A stretch of DNA of 64,000 nucleotides from SG8-41 sp963699525 (GTDB lineage Bacteria; Pseudomonadota; Gammaproteobacteria; Burkholderiales; SG8-41): positions 186,001 to 250,000 of the forward strand of contig CAVOUI010000006.1 of NCBI GenBank assembly GCA_963699525.1. Reading direction: 5' to 3'. The stretch's first letter is position 1, and each line of letters opens with the position of its first letter. Of the stretch, positions 17,292 through 26,027 are shown one piece after another. A program made the translations under genes and the position numbers. The notes under the pieces are model-generated. The model worked only from the letters and a program-made list of their open reading frames with translations. It was not told the origin of the DNA and ran no database searches.

Positions 17292-18133
17292 GCCCGGCTC
17301 CCGCTCGCGCCGCCGCCCCCCTCGCCCTCGTCGCGCGCCCAGAACAAGCGGTCCGGTATGTGCTGGCCCATGCCCGGACGAAATGCGGCCTTGAGCGTCT
17401 GCCAGGTGTACTCCTGCGCGTCCTTGACCGCGTCGCTCACTTCGAGGCCGTTGGCGACGGTGGCGGCGATGGCGGCCGCAAGCGTGCATCCCGATCCGTG
17501 GTAGGACCCGGGCAGGCGCGGCCAGCTGTCGCTGCGCACCACGCCGTTCTGCCCGTAGAGCGTGTTGACGACCTGCGAAGTATTTTCGTGAGTGCCGGTC
17601 ACGAGCACGTACTCGCAGCCCGTCGCGATGATGCGCTTCGCGCATTCGGCGAGGTCCGCGCCTTCTCCCTCTTCGCCGTCCTCGCCGGCGAGCCGCCGCG
17701 CCTCGAGGCTGTTGGGGGTGAGAATGGTGGTCTGCGGTATGAGCAACTCCTTCAACGCGCCGATCATCTCCTCCGTCACCAGCTCATCGCCGCGCCCCGA
17801 GGCGAGCACCGGGTCGAGCACCAGCGGCACCTCGGGGTAGTCGGACACGACCTCCGCGATGACGGCGATCTGCTCGAGGCTTCCCAGCAGGCCGATCTTG
17901 AAAGCGGCGACCGGCATGTCCTCCAGCACGCAGCGCGCCTGGTCGGCGACCCATTCCGCGTCGATCGGGCTGACATCGTCGACGCCCATGGTGTCCTGGA
18001 TGGTGACGGCGGTCACCACCGACAACGGGTGGCACCCCATGCTCGCGAGCGTCATGATGTCCGATTGCAGTCCCGCCCCACCGCTGGGATCGGTCGCGGC
18101 GAACACGAGGACGATGGGAGGGAGGTCGGCCAT
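17288..18133 (-). CDS. thiD: Hydroxymethylpyrimidine/phosphomethylpyrimidine kinase
   Basis: Ribokinase-fold kinase that phosphorylates the thiamine pyrimidine. FAATDPSGGAGLQSDIMTLASMGCHP is the substrate-binding N-terminus, and GSYHGSGCTLAAAIAA holds the anion hole and catalytic base region. ATG 18133 (MADLPPIV) is preferred to the TTG two codons upstream. The C-terminus has an acidic, glycine-rich tail (DEGEGGGGASGS) beyond the usual end. No TPP riboswitch is seen in the short leader. Confidence 0.95.
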   Translation of the reverse strand: MADLPPIVLVFAATDPSGGAGLQSDIMTLASMGCHPLSVVTAVTIQDTMGVDDVSPIDAEWVADQARCVLEDMPVAAFKIGLLGSLEQIAVIAEVVSDYPEVPLVLDPVLASGRGDELVTEEMIGALKELLIPQTTILTPNSLEARRLAGEDGEEGEGADLAECAKRIIATGCEYVLVTGTHENTSQVVNTLYGQNGVVRSDSWPRLPGSYHGSGCTLAAAIAATVANGLEVSDAVKDAQEYTWQTLKAAFRPGMGQHIPDRLFWARDEGEGGGGASGSRA

Positions 18134-18161
18134 GCGCAAGGAGGCGGAAGCTCCCGCGCGG

Positions 18162-18190
18162 TTGGTCGCGGGATGGCGATTCGATAGAAT
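18162..18190 (+). promoter_or_regulatory. Promoter of the rubredoxin-gloA pair
   Basis: TTGGTC (18162-18167) and TAGAAT (18185-18190) are spaced by 17 bases. The predicted start is about 22 bases before the rubredoxin ATG. The -10 box is one arm of the palindrome shared with the thiD promoter. Confidence 0.55.
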
Positions 18191-18193
18191 TCG

Positions 18194-18199
18194 ATTCTA
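18194..18199 (-). promoter_or_regulatory. -10 element of thiD, facing the rubredoxin -10
   Basis: TAGAAT on the minus strand, three bases from the plus-strand TAGAAT at 18185-18190. The 15 bases from 18185 to 18199 form two inverted 6-base arms around TCG. A single polymerase can probably occupy only one direction at a time. Confidence 0.5.
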
Positions 18200-18219
18200 A
18201 CTTAAATCCCCGACCCCGC

Positions 18220-18404
18220 ATGACCACCGCCGAAACACGGATATACAAGACCTACATGTGCCTCATCTGCGGATTCATCTACGATGAGGAGACGGGGTTG
18301 CCCGATGAAGGCATCGCGCCCGGCACCCGCTGGGAGGACGTGCCGGTCAACTGGACCTGCCCGGAGTGCGGGGCGCGCAAGGAAGATTTCGAACTGGTGG
18401 AGGT

Positions 18405-18408
<4 letters not shown>
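18220..18408 (+). CDS. Rubredoxin
   Basis: Small one-iron electron-transfer protein of 62 residues. The four iron ligands are Cys14 and Cys17 (MCLICGFIYD) and Cys47 and Cys50 (WTCPECGARKEDFE), with the usual aromatic residues around them. Its stop overlaps the ATG of gloA. Its redox partner is not identifiable here. Divergent from thiD across overlapping promoters. Confidence 0.97.
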
Positions 18409-18790
<382 letters not shown>

Positions 18791-18794
<4 letters not shown>

Positions 18795-19588
18795 CCGCCC
18801 GCCGCGTTCGCGAGGCGGACGAAATCCTCGACGCGCAGGTCCTGCGCCCGCAGTCCCGCGTCCACCCCGATGCGCTCGAGGTCGGCGCTCCTGAAGTAGC
18901 CCTGCAACGCGTTGCGCAGTGTCTTGCGGCGCCGCGAGAAGGCGGCTGCCACGATCCTCCCGAAAGCGGCTTCGTCGGCTGCGGGATGCGGCAGCGGCGC
19001 GTAGGGCACCATGCGCACCACCGCGGACTCGACCCTGGGAACTGGCCGGAAGGCGCCGGCGGGGACTGCCAGGACCGGCTCCATCCGGAACCGGTACTGC
19101 AGCATCACCGACAGCCGCCCGTACTCGGACGTCGAGGGCGCCGCGACCATGCGTTCCACGACCTCCCTCTGCAGCATGACGTGGATATCCTCTATGGCCG
19201 CGGCGTGCCGCGCGAGGTGAAACAACAGCGGCGTCGATATGTTGTAGGGCAGGTTGCCCACGACGCGCAGCCGTGGCCCGAGCGCGCCGAAATCGAAGCG
19301 CAGGGCGTCGCCCTCGTGGACGGTGACGCGGCTTGCCGCGAACTCGGAGCGCAGGCGCGCGACGATGTCGCGGTCGATCTCGACGACATGCAGGTGCGTG
19401 AGCCGGCCGGCGAGCGGGCGCGTGAGCGCACCGAGTCCGGGCCCGATTTCCACCATGCGATCTTCCGCCCGCGGCGCGATGGCGGCCACGATGGCGGCGA
19501 TCGCCGCCTCGTCGGCGAGGAAGTGCTGGCCGAAGCGCTTGCGGGGGACGTGGCGCAGGACAGGCCGTGCGCCCCGCGAGCGCTTCAT
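18791..19588 (-). CDS. rsmA: 16S rRNA dimethyladenosine transferase
   Basis: KsgA-type methyltransferase that dimethylates two adjacent adenines near the 3' end of 16S rRNA during 30S maturation. It shows RKRFGQHFLAD, the SAM-binding VEIGPGLGALTRPL, the acidic loop VEIDRDI, and the catalytic NLPYNIS. The C-terminal RRKTLRNAL helix is present. It is the last gene of lptD-surA-pdxA-rsmA. Its ATG overlaps the pdxA stop by four bases. Confidence 0.96.
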
Positions 19589-20586
19589 GCGGAGCGCCGT
19601 GGACCGCGGCGGTGCGCGGCGAGCCTGGCCGCCAGCCGAATTGCCTCGATCAGGCTCCCGATCCGGGCGCGGCCGCTGCCGGCGAGCTCGAGCGCGGTGC
19701 CGTGGTCGACCGACGTGCGGATGATGGGAAGCCCGAGGGTAACGTTGACGCCCGCGCCGAAGCTCGCGTATTTGAGCACCGGCAGCCCCTGGTCGTGGTA
19801 CATGGCGAGCACGCAGTCGCAGGTCTTTAGCCGCCGCGGATTGAACAGCGTGTCGGCGGGCAGCGGCCCTTCGACATCGAGCCCCTCGCGGCGCAGCCTG
19901 GCCAGCAGCGGGCTGATGATCTCGGCCTCTTCCCGGCCGAGAAAGCCGGCCTCACCGGCGTGCGGATTCAGCCCCGCAACGAGGATGCGCGGCCGGGAAA
20001 TCCCGAAGCGCAGCGGGAGCTCGCGCTGCAGAACTCGCAGCGTGCGCTCCAGGCTCTCGGCAGTGATATGTCGCGCGACCTCGGAGAGTGGAAGATGCGT
20101 GGTTGCGAGCGCGACGCGCATGCCCCCGCCGACGAGCATCATCACCACATGCTCGGCCGCGGTGCGCGCAGCGAGGAACTCGGTGTGCCCGGTGAACGCG
20201 ATACCGGCGTCGTTGATCACGCTTTTCTGCAGCGGGGCGGTGACCATCGCGTCGAATACGCCGTCGCGGCAGCCGTCGGCAGCGACCTCCAGGGTGCGCA
20301 GGACGTAGGCGCTGTTCGCCGGATCGAGCTGCCCCGGGACCGCCGCCCGCGCGAGCGGCACGTGGTGCACGGCGAGCGCGCCCGCGCGCGAGCCGGCCAG
20401 CTGATCGGTGATCTTGAGCGGCACGCCCAGCAGGCGTGCGCGGCTCGCGAGCAGCTCGCGATCGGCGACCACCACGATCCGCGCCGGCAACCGCCGGCGT
20501 GCAAGCCCGACGCACAGGTCGGGGCCGATGCCCGCCGGCTCGCCTGCCGTCACCGCAATCCGCGGAGGTCTCGCCACGGCCGTCAC
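19585..20586 (-). CDS. pdxA: 4-hydroxythreonine-4-phosphate dehydrogenase
   Basis: NAD-dependent dehydrogenase of pyridoxal phosphate synthesis. It shows TAGEPAGIGPDLC at the N-terminus, VTAPLQKSVIND, AFTGHTEFLA with a metal-ligand His, THLPLSEVARHIT, GLNPHAGEAGFLGREE and MYHDQGLPVLKY with another metal-ligand His. The start is GTG 20586, overlapping the surA stop as GTGA. At 333 residues it is full length. Confidence 0.96.
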   Translation of the reverse strand: MTAVARPPRIAVTAGEPAGIGPDLCVGLARRRLPARIVVVADRELLASRARLLGVPLKITDQLAGSRAGALAVHHVPLARAAVPGQLDPANSAYVLRTLEVAADGCRDGVFDAMVTAPLQKSVINDAGIAFTGHTEFLAARTAAEHVVMMLVGGGMRVALATTHLPLSEVARHITAESLERTLRVLQRELPLRFGISRPRILVAGLNPHAGEAGFLGREEAEIISPLLARLRREGLDVEGPLPADTLFNPRRLKTCDCVLAMYHDQGLPVLKYASFGAGVNVTLGLPIIRTSVDHGTALELAGSGRARIGSLIEAIRLAARLAAHRRGPRRSA

Positions 20587-21950
20587 CGCTCATCGAGTCG
20601 GACCTCGATATAGGCCCGGTCCCGAAGTTGCCGCACCCACTCCTGGTAGGACTCGTCGGACTTGCGCGCGCGCAGCGCCGACTGCGCGGCGAGCCGCTGG
20701 CGGTCCTTTGACATGTCCTCGTCGCGCCGCTCGAGCACCTGGATGAGGTGCCAGCCGAAGGGCGTTTGCACCGGGCCGCTGATCGTGCCCAGGCTCAGGG
20801 CATCCATCGCACGTTCGAATTCGGGCACCGTGTCGCCCGGCGACAGCCAGCCGAGGTCGCCCCCCTTCGAGCCGCTCGCATCCTCGGAATGCAGCCGGGC
20901 GAGCTCCGCGAAGTCCGCCTTGTTGTCGAGGCGCTCCTTGAGGGTCTCGATGCGCCGGCGCGCCTCTGCCTGCGGCACCAGCTCGTTGGTCTTGATCAGG
21001 ATATGCCGCGCGTGCGTCTGGCGCACGATCACGGGAGCCGTCGAGCTGCGCCGCTCATTCAGCCGGATGATATGGAAGCCGTTGGCGCTGCGCAGTACGG
21101 GGCTGAGTCCGCCGTCCCGCATGGATTTCAGCGCCTCGAGGAATAGCGTCGGCAGGCGGGCACCATCGCGCCAGCCCATGGCGCCGCCCTGCAGCGCGTC
21201 CGGCGCGTCCGAAAATGACGCCGCAACCTGGCGGAAATCAGCTCCCGTGGCAAGCTGCTGGAGCGCCTGCTCGGCCCGGGCCCGGCGGGCCTGGATCTGC
21301 TCCGGCCTCGCATTCTCGGGTACCGTCACCAGGATGTGCGAGAGGTTGTACTGCTCGCCGCGCCCCGGGAGGCCCTGCTGTGCGTTGATGAAGCTTTCGA
21401 CCTCGCCTTCGCTTACGACGATCCGGTTGTCGACTTCACGCTGCCGCAGGCGTGACAGGACGATCTCGTTGCGTATGTCCTCGCGGAAGCGGGGAAACGG
21501 CACGCCGTCCTTCTCCAGCGTCGCGCGCAGCTGCTCCAGCGTGAGCTTGTTCTCCTGCGCAATGCGCTGGATGGCGCGGTCGAGCTCCGTGTCGTCCACG
21601 CGCAGCCCGGTCTCCTTGGCGAGCTGCAGCTGCACCTGGTCGGTGATCAGGCGGTCGAGGATCTGCTTCTCCAGAATCTCGCGCGGGGGCGGCGAGGTGC
21701 CCTGCTGCTTCAACTGGTGAGTGGCTGCGCGCAGCCGAAGATCGAGGTCGGCACGCGTGATCACCTCGTTGTTCACCACGGCCACGATGCGGTCGAGCAC
21801 CACCACCGGCTTCGGCTGCTGCGCCGGGGCGGCGCCGCAGAGGGCCCACAGCGCCGCGGCGAGCAGGAATGCGCGCCGCGGCGGGCATAGCGACACCGCG
21901 CGCGATGCGGTCGTGCGGTCTCGATCAGAAGTCGGACTGGTTGGCGGCAT
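20583..21950 (-). CDS. surA: Periplasmic chaperone and peptidyl-prolyl isomerase SurA
   Basis: Chaperone for outer-membrane beta-barrel proteins. It has a signal peptide with a long N-terminal region (hydrophobic core AFLLAAALWALCG, cleavage near APAQQ). The SurA N-domain follows (VLDRIVAVVNNEVITRADLD), then two parvulin domains: YNLSHILVTVPE to SANGFHIIRLNE, and THARHILIKTNE to TPFGWHLIQVLE. ATG 21950 has GAGG four bases upstream and overlaps the lptD end by 26 bases. A GTG at 21896 would remove the unusual N-terminal extension and is a credible alternative start. Confidence 0.95.
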   Translation of the reverse strand: MPPTSPTSDRDRTTASRAVSLCPPRRAFLLAAALWALCGAAPAQQPKPVVVLDRIVAVVNNEVITRADLDLRLRAATHQLKQQGTSPPPREILEKQILDRLITDQVQLQLAKETGLRVDDTELDRAIQRIAQENKLTLEQLRATLEKDGVPFPRFREDIRNEIVLSRLRQREVDNRIVVSEGEVESFINAQQGLPGRGEQYNLSHILVTVPENARPEQIQARRARAEQALQQLATGADFRQVAASFSDAPDALQGGAMGWRDGARLPTLFLEALKSMRDGGLSPVLRSANGFHIIRLNERRSSTAPVIVRQTHARHILIKTNELVPQAEARRRIETLKERLDNKADFAELARLHSEDASGSKGGDLGWLSPGDTVPEFERAMDALSLGTISGPVQTPFGWHLIQVLERRDEDMSKDRQRLAAQSALRARKSDESYQEWVRQLRDRAYIEVRLDER

Positions 21951-24211
21951 CAGGCCTCACGGAGCGAGGATCGATCTTCTCGTAGCCGGGGATATTGCGT
22001 CGCAGGGTATCGAGCGGGTTGTTGCCGATGCGCGACAAGCCGCCCAGCTCGAGCTGCATGAAAAATGAGGTAGACGACTGCTCCGTGGTCGTGGCGAATG
22101 TGGTGCAGACTAGGCGCAGCGCCCAGCAATCGGAATGGTATTCCGCGCCGAACAGGCCTTCCAGCGTGCGATTGTCCAGCAGCGAGTAGTTCCAACGTGC
22201 GAGCATCGTCCATCGCGGCCCGATCGGCCATTGTGTCGAGATATCGGTCTGGCGCAGGGAGCCTCTCGTATCGCGATAGCTCAGGTTCAGCACCTGGCGG
22301 GGCGCCGGCTGGTAGCGCACGCCGGCGTCGAACTTCTGCGTCTGCGAGAGGTTGGTGCTGTATTGCGCTCCCACCCGGCCCAGCAAATGCGGCGCAATCG
22401 CGCCTGACAAGCCGGCGAGCAGGTCGGAGCGCGAGTAGGTGCTCGGAGCGACGCCGGGCAGGGTCACCTTCTGATCCTCGAAATTGTAGCGCTGGGCAAC
22501 ACCCACCCGCAGCCGCTCCGCACCGTTATCTGCGCCGATAAAGCGCGAGGCGACGCCGACGGTCAACTGGTTGGCATTGTTGATGCGGTCCCAGCCGGAG
22601 AACTGGTTCTCCGAATAGATGGTCGCGAAGTTGAGGTCCTGCTGGGCGCTGTCGAACACGGGGATGCTGTTCTGGTCGCGGAAGGGGATATAGACGTAGT
22701 AGAGACGCGGCTCCAGGGTCTGCAGGACGGGCGCGCCCCCGATCGTGGTCGGACGCTCGAACACGACGCTCGTGTCGGTGCTGAAGATCGGAAGCGCGCG
22801 CGTCTGATCCGTGTACCCGGAGCTGTTCTGATCGATGTAATAGCGCGTCACGTTGTAGCCGAGCTTGGGCGTCACGTAGGCGTACGGCGTCTGCAGCGGG
22901 ACGGAGAGGCTCGGATAGGCCACCATCCGGGTGCCGGTGGTGAACGTCGGATGATCGAACGTGGTGTATTGCCCGTAGAAATCGATATCCGAGTGCACCG
23001 TATCCGCGCGCGAGGCGGTCAGGGTGACCTGCGGCATCCGGTCGTACGGCGGCGTCACCGGCTGCTGGGGGTCGGGCTGCAGTGTCTGGTAGCGCTGGGC
23101 GAGCGCGCTCAATGAGTAGCCGCCGGCGGGGCCCCAAGACCCGCCGCGGCCGACGGTGAAATCGTTCGGCAAGCTGGACCAGCGAGGTCTTGGTGATTTG
23201 CGTCGAGAGATCGGTGAAGTAGTTGTTGTCCGATACTCGTTGCAGGCTGAGCCCCCCGAACCAGCCGTAGGGCAGCGTCTGGTTGTGGCGGAGGAAGTAG
23301 GCGTGGCGCTCCTCTCCGTCCCTGACGCGGTCGTCCGGCAGATACTCCCCGCGTGCTTCGCCCAGGTAGTTCGGCTCGAGGTAACGGAACTCTCCGCCCA
23401 TCTGCACCCCGCGCCGCGTCATGACGCGCGGCGAGAGCGTGGCGTCGCGGTTGGGCGCAATGTTCCAGTAGTAGGGGACCGTAACCTCGATGCCGCCCGT
23501 GTTGGTGTTCCCGTAGTGCGGCGTGATGAAGCCGGACTTGCGCTCCTGGTGGAGCGAGAACGACAGGTAGGGCGAGTAGAAGATCGGGGTTCCGAGAAAC
23601 TCGATGGTTGCATCGTGGGCGATGCCGAGGTCGCGCTCGCTGTCGATCTGCAGTTCCCCGGCGCGCACGTACCAGTCGTCGTTGCCGGGGCCGCACGAGG
23701 TGTAGTTCCCGCGCTCCGCGCGGTAGCGCCCGGACCCCTCGAACAGCATGCGCTCCGCGTTGCCGCGCGCATCCCCGTCGAGGAAAGGCTGCTGCGGGAC
23801 GCCGGGCTCGCGACGCTTGTGCAGCGTGAAGTTCGGCAGCTCGAGGAAGCCGGTTTCGGAATCGAGGTTGTACTTCATGCGTGTGCCTTCCAGCACGTCG
23901 TCCCCCCTCTCCATGCGCACGTTGCCCTGCGCCGCGAACTCGTTCGCGGACAGGTCGTATCGCAGCCAGTCCGCGTACGCCGCCTGCCCGCGCTTTCTCA
24001 GCCGGACGTTGCCCTCGGCTACGGCTTCGCGGTCCTGATACCCCTGCAGCCGGTCCGCTTCGATGAACAGCGGCACCTCTTCCCGCAGCGTGGGCGGCAC
24101 GATGAGCAGCGCGGACTGCGGCTTCAGCGTGATTCCCTGCTGCGCGCGAGCCGCCAGCGGCAACGCGCACAAGAGAGCCAGCGACAGGCGCGTAATTATC
24201 AGTTTTTTCAT
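21925..24211 (-). CDS. lptD: LPS-assembly outer-membrane protein LptD (frame broken once)
   Basis: Outer-membrane translocon that inserts lipopolysaccharide in the outer leaflet. ATG 24211 starts a clear signal peptide (MKKLIITRLSLALLCALPLAARAQQ). A periplasmic OstA-type jellyroll follows (FIEADRLQGYQDREAVAEGNVRLRK), then the barrel (SPYLSFSLHQERKSGFITPHYG, PYYWNIAPNRDATLSPR). The frame goes to nonsense after TSLVQL. The other frame resumes with PNDFTVGRGGSWG and runs to 21925 with the barrel C-terminus (LDNRTLEGLFGAEYHSDCWALRLVC). The break is at about 23165-23172, where one extra base stands between CTT and CCG. The locus is 2287 bases. It heads the surA-pdxA-rsmA operon. Confidence 0.92.
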
Positions 24212-24272
24212 CGAAAAATGGCTGTTCGGCGCGGTGCTAAAATCGCACAATTCACCGTTGAAGGCAATCGGG

Positions 24273-25295
24273 TTGGCGCCGGAAAACGACACTCGGCTGG
24301 ATGAGTTGCGCGGCTGGCTCGGCGCGTGTCTGGGGTCAGGCGCGATCGAGATCAGGCCGGCTTCGGCCGACGCGAGCTTCCGGCGCTATTTCCGCGTGAC
24401 GCGGCGCGATGCGCGGTCCCTCATCGCGATGGATGCGCCGCCGGAGCGCGAGGACTGCCGCCCCTTCGTAAAGATCGCGGCGCTGATGCGTGAGGCGGGG
24501 GTCAACGCGCCGCAGGTAATCGCGCAGGATCTCGAGCGCGGCTTCCTGCTCCTCACGGATCTGGGCGAAACGACCTATCTCGCCGCGCTGAACGAGGGCA
24601 ACGCGGACCCGCTCTACGCCGACGCCATCGAGGCGCTCATCAAGTGGCAGCGGGCGAGCCGCAAGGGAGTGCTGCCGCCCTACGACGAGGCGCTGCTGCG
24701 GCGCGAGTGCAGTCTTTTCCCAGAGTGGTATGTCGCGCGGCACCTCGGAGCGCCGCTTACCGGCGCGCAGAGCGCGGTTCTCTCGGACATCATCAGGCTC
24801 ATCATCGCGCGCAGCCTGGCGCAGCCGGCGGTGTTCGTGCATCGCGACTACATGCCGCGCAACCTCATCGTGAGCGATCCCAACCCCGGCGTGATCGATT
24901 TCCAGGACGCGGTTCACGGCCCGATCACCTACGACATCGTGTCGCTCACGCGCGACGCCTTCGTCAGCTGGGAGGAGGAGCGCGTCATGGACTGGACCGC
25001 GCGCTACTGGGAGAAAGCACGGAAATGCAGCCTGCCGGTCGATCCCGATTTCGGCGCGTTCTACCGCGATTTCGAATGGATGGGGCTGCAGCGCCACCTG
25101 AAAGTGCTGGGGATTTTCGCGCGCATCCACTACCGCGACGGCAAGCGCGGCTACCTCGAGGACACGCCGCGCTTCCTCAACTACGCGCGCGCTGTGGCGG
25201 AGCGCTACCGCGAGCTCGCCCCGCTGGCGCGCCTGCTCGACCAGATCGGCAGCCGCGTGCCGGCGACGGCCGGAAGCGAGAGGCGGGATACCTAG
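24273..25295 (+). CDS. amgK: N-acetylmuramate/N-acetylglucosamine kinase (AmgK-type phosphotransferase)
   Basis: Aminoglycoside-phosphotransferase-fold kinase that phosphorylates the anomeric position of MurNAc, the first step of the recycling route that bypasses de novo UDP-MurNAc synthesis. PASADASFRRYFRV is the family N-terminal signature. The kinase loop is FVHRDYMPRNLIV, followed by the metal-binding VIDFQDAVHGPITYD. The start is inferred as TTG 24273 (LAPENDTRLDELRGWL), with AAGG 8 bases upstream. The open frame reaches back to 24063 but would run through the lptD start. murU follows 9 bases later. Confidence 0.88.
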   Translation: MAPENDTRLDELRGWLGACLGSGAIEIRPASADASFRRYFRVTRRDARSLIAMDAPPEREDCRPFVKIAALMREAGVNAPQVIAQDLERGFLLLTDLGETTYLAALNEGNADPLYADAIEALIKWQRASRKGVLPPYDEALLRRECSLFPEWYVARHLGAPLTGAQSAVLSDIIRLIIARSLAQPAVFVHRDYMPRNLIVSDPNPGVIDFQDAVHGPITYDIVSLTRDAFVSWEEERVMDWTARYWEKARKCSLPVDPDFGAFYRDFEWMGLQRHLKVLGIFARIHYRDGKRGYLEDTPRFLNYARAVAERYRELAPLARLLDQIGSRVPATAGSERRDT

Positions 25296-25304
25296 TCGCC
25301 CGGC

Positions 25305-25997
25305 ATGAAAGCGATGATTTTGGCCGCCGGGCGCGGCGAGCGCATGCGCCCGCTCACTCATGGCGTGCCCAAGGCGCTGCTCACGGCCGGGGGACGGCCG
25401 CTCATCGCGCATCTCATCGAGCGCCTCGCGCGCTCGGGTTGCACCGACCTGGTGGTCAACGTCTCGCACCTCGGGGCCATGATCGAGCGCGAGCTGGGGG
25501 ACGGTTCGCGCTTCGGCACGCGCGTCGTCTATTCGCGCGAGGCCGAGCCGCTCGAAACGGGCGGCGGCATCGCTTATGCGCTTCCGTTGCTCGGAGATGC
25601 CCCATTCCTCGTGGTCAACAGCGATGTCTATTGCGACTTCGACTTTGCGCGGCTCGCCGCCCCCGCGGCGGCGCTCGCGCACGGCGGCGGGCTCGCCCAT
25701 CTCGTGCTGGTGGATAACCCGCCGCATCACCCCGCGGGCGATTTTGTGCTCGCCGCGGGCAAGGTGTCGGGAGCGGGCCTCGCCCGCCTCACCTTCAGCG
25801 GCATCGGCGTCTATGCGCCGGCGCTGTTCGCGCCCGTCGCCCGCGGGACCCGGCGCCAGCTGGCGACGCTGCTTGCACCGGCGATGGCGCGGGGGCTCGT
25901 CACCGGCGAGCATCACCGCGGCCTGTGGATGGACATCGGCACACCGCAGCGCCTCGAGGCGCTCGAGCGCGCGCTCGCCGCGCGCGGCGGCCGCTAG
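25305..25997 (+). CDS. murU: N-acetylmuramate alpha-1-phosphate uridylyltransferase
   Basis: Nucleotidyltransferase that joins UTP and MurNAc-1-phosphate to UDP-MurNAc. The GT-A-type signature LAAGRGERMRPLTHGVPKALL is at the N-terminus. SREAEPLETGGGIAYALPLLG and VVNSDVYCDFDF carry the sugar and metal contacts. IGTPQRLEAL closes the protein at 230 residues. Assignment as MurU rather than another sugar-1-phosphate uridylyltransferase rests on length and on its partner amgK. The pair lies divergent from lptD, as known in pseudomonads. Confidence 0.88.
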   Translation: MKAMILAAGRGERMRPLTHGVPKALLTAGGRPLIAHLIERLARSGCTDLVVNVSHLGAMIERELGDGSRFGTRVVYSREAEPLETGGGIAYALPLLGDAPFLVVNSDVYCDFDFARLAAPAAALAHGGGLAHLVLVDNPPHHPAGDFVLAAGKVSGAGLARLTFSGIGVYAPALFAPVARGTRRQLATLLAPAMARGLVTGEHHRGLWMDIGTPQRLEALERALAARGGR

Positions 25998-26012
25998 CGG
26001 CTGCGGCCGGGC

Positions 26013-26018
26013 CTTATA
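26013..26018 (+). promoter_or_regulatory. -10-like TATAAT immediately upstream of pepP
   Basis: A perfect TATAAT ends 9 bases before the pepP ATG at 26028. If functional, the transcript would start at about the ATG. No -35 is evident and no Shine-Dalgarno sequence precedes the ATG, which fits a leaderless start. Confidence 0.4.
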
Positions 26019-26027
26019 ATTTCACCC

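Noticed and set aside
18134..18219. TPP riboswitch ahead of thiD-thiE
   Set aside because: The gap is under 90 bases and lacks the conserved thi-box elements; only the overlapping promoters fit.
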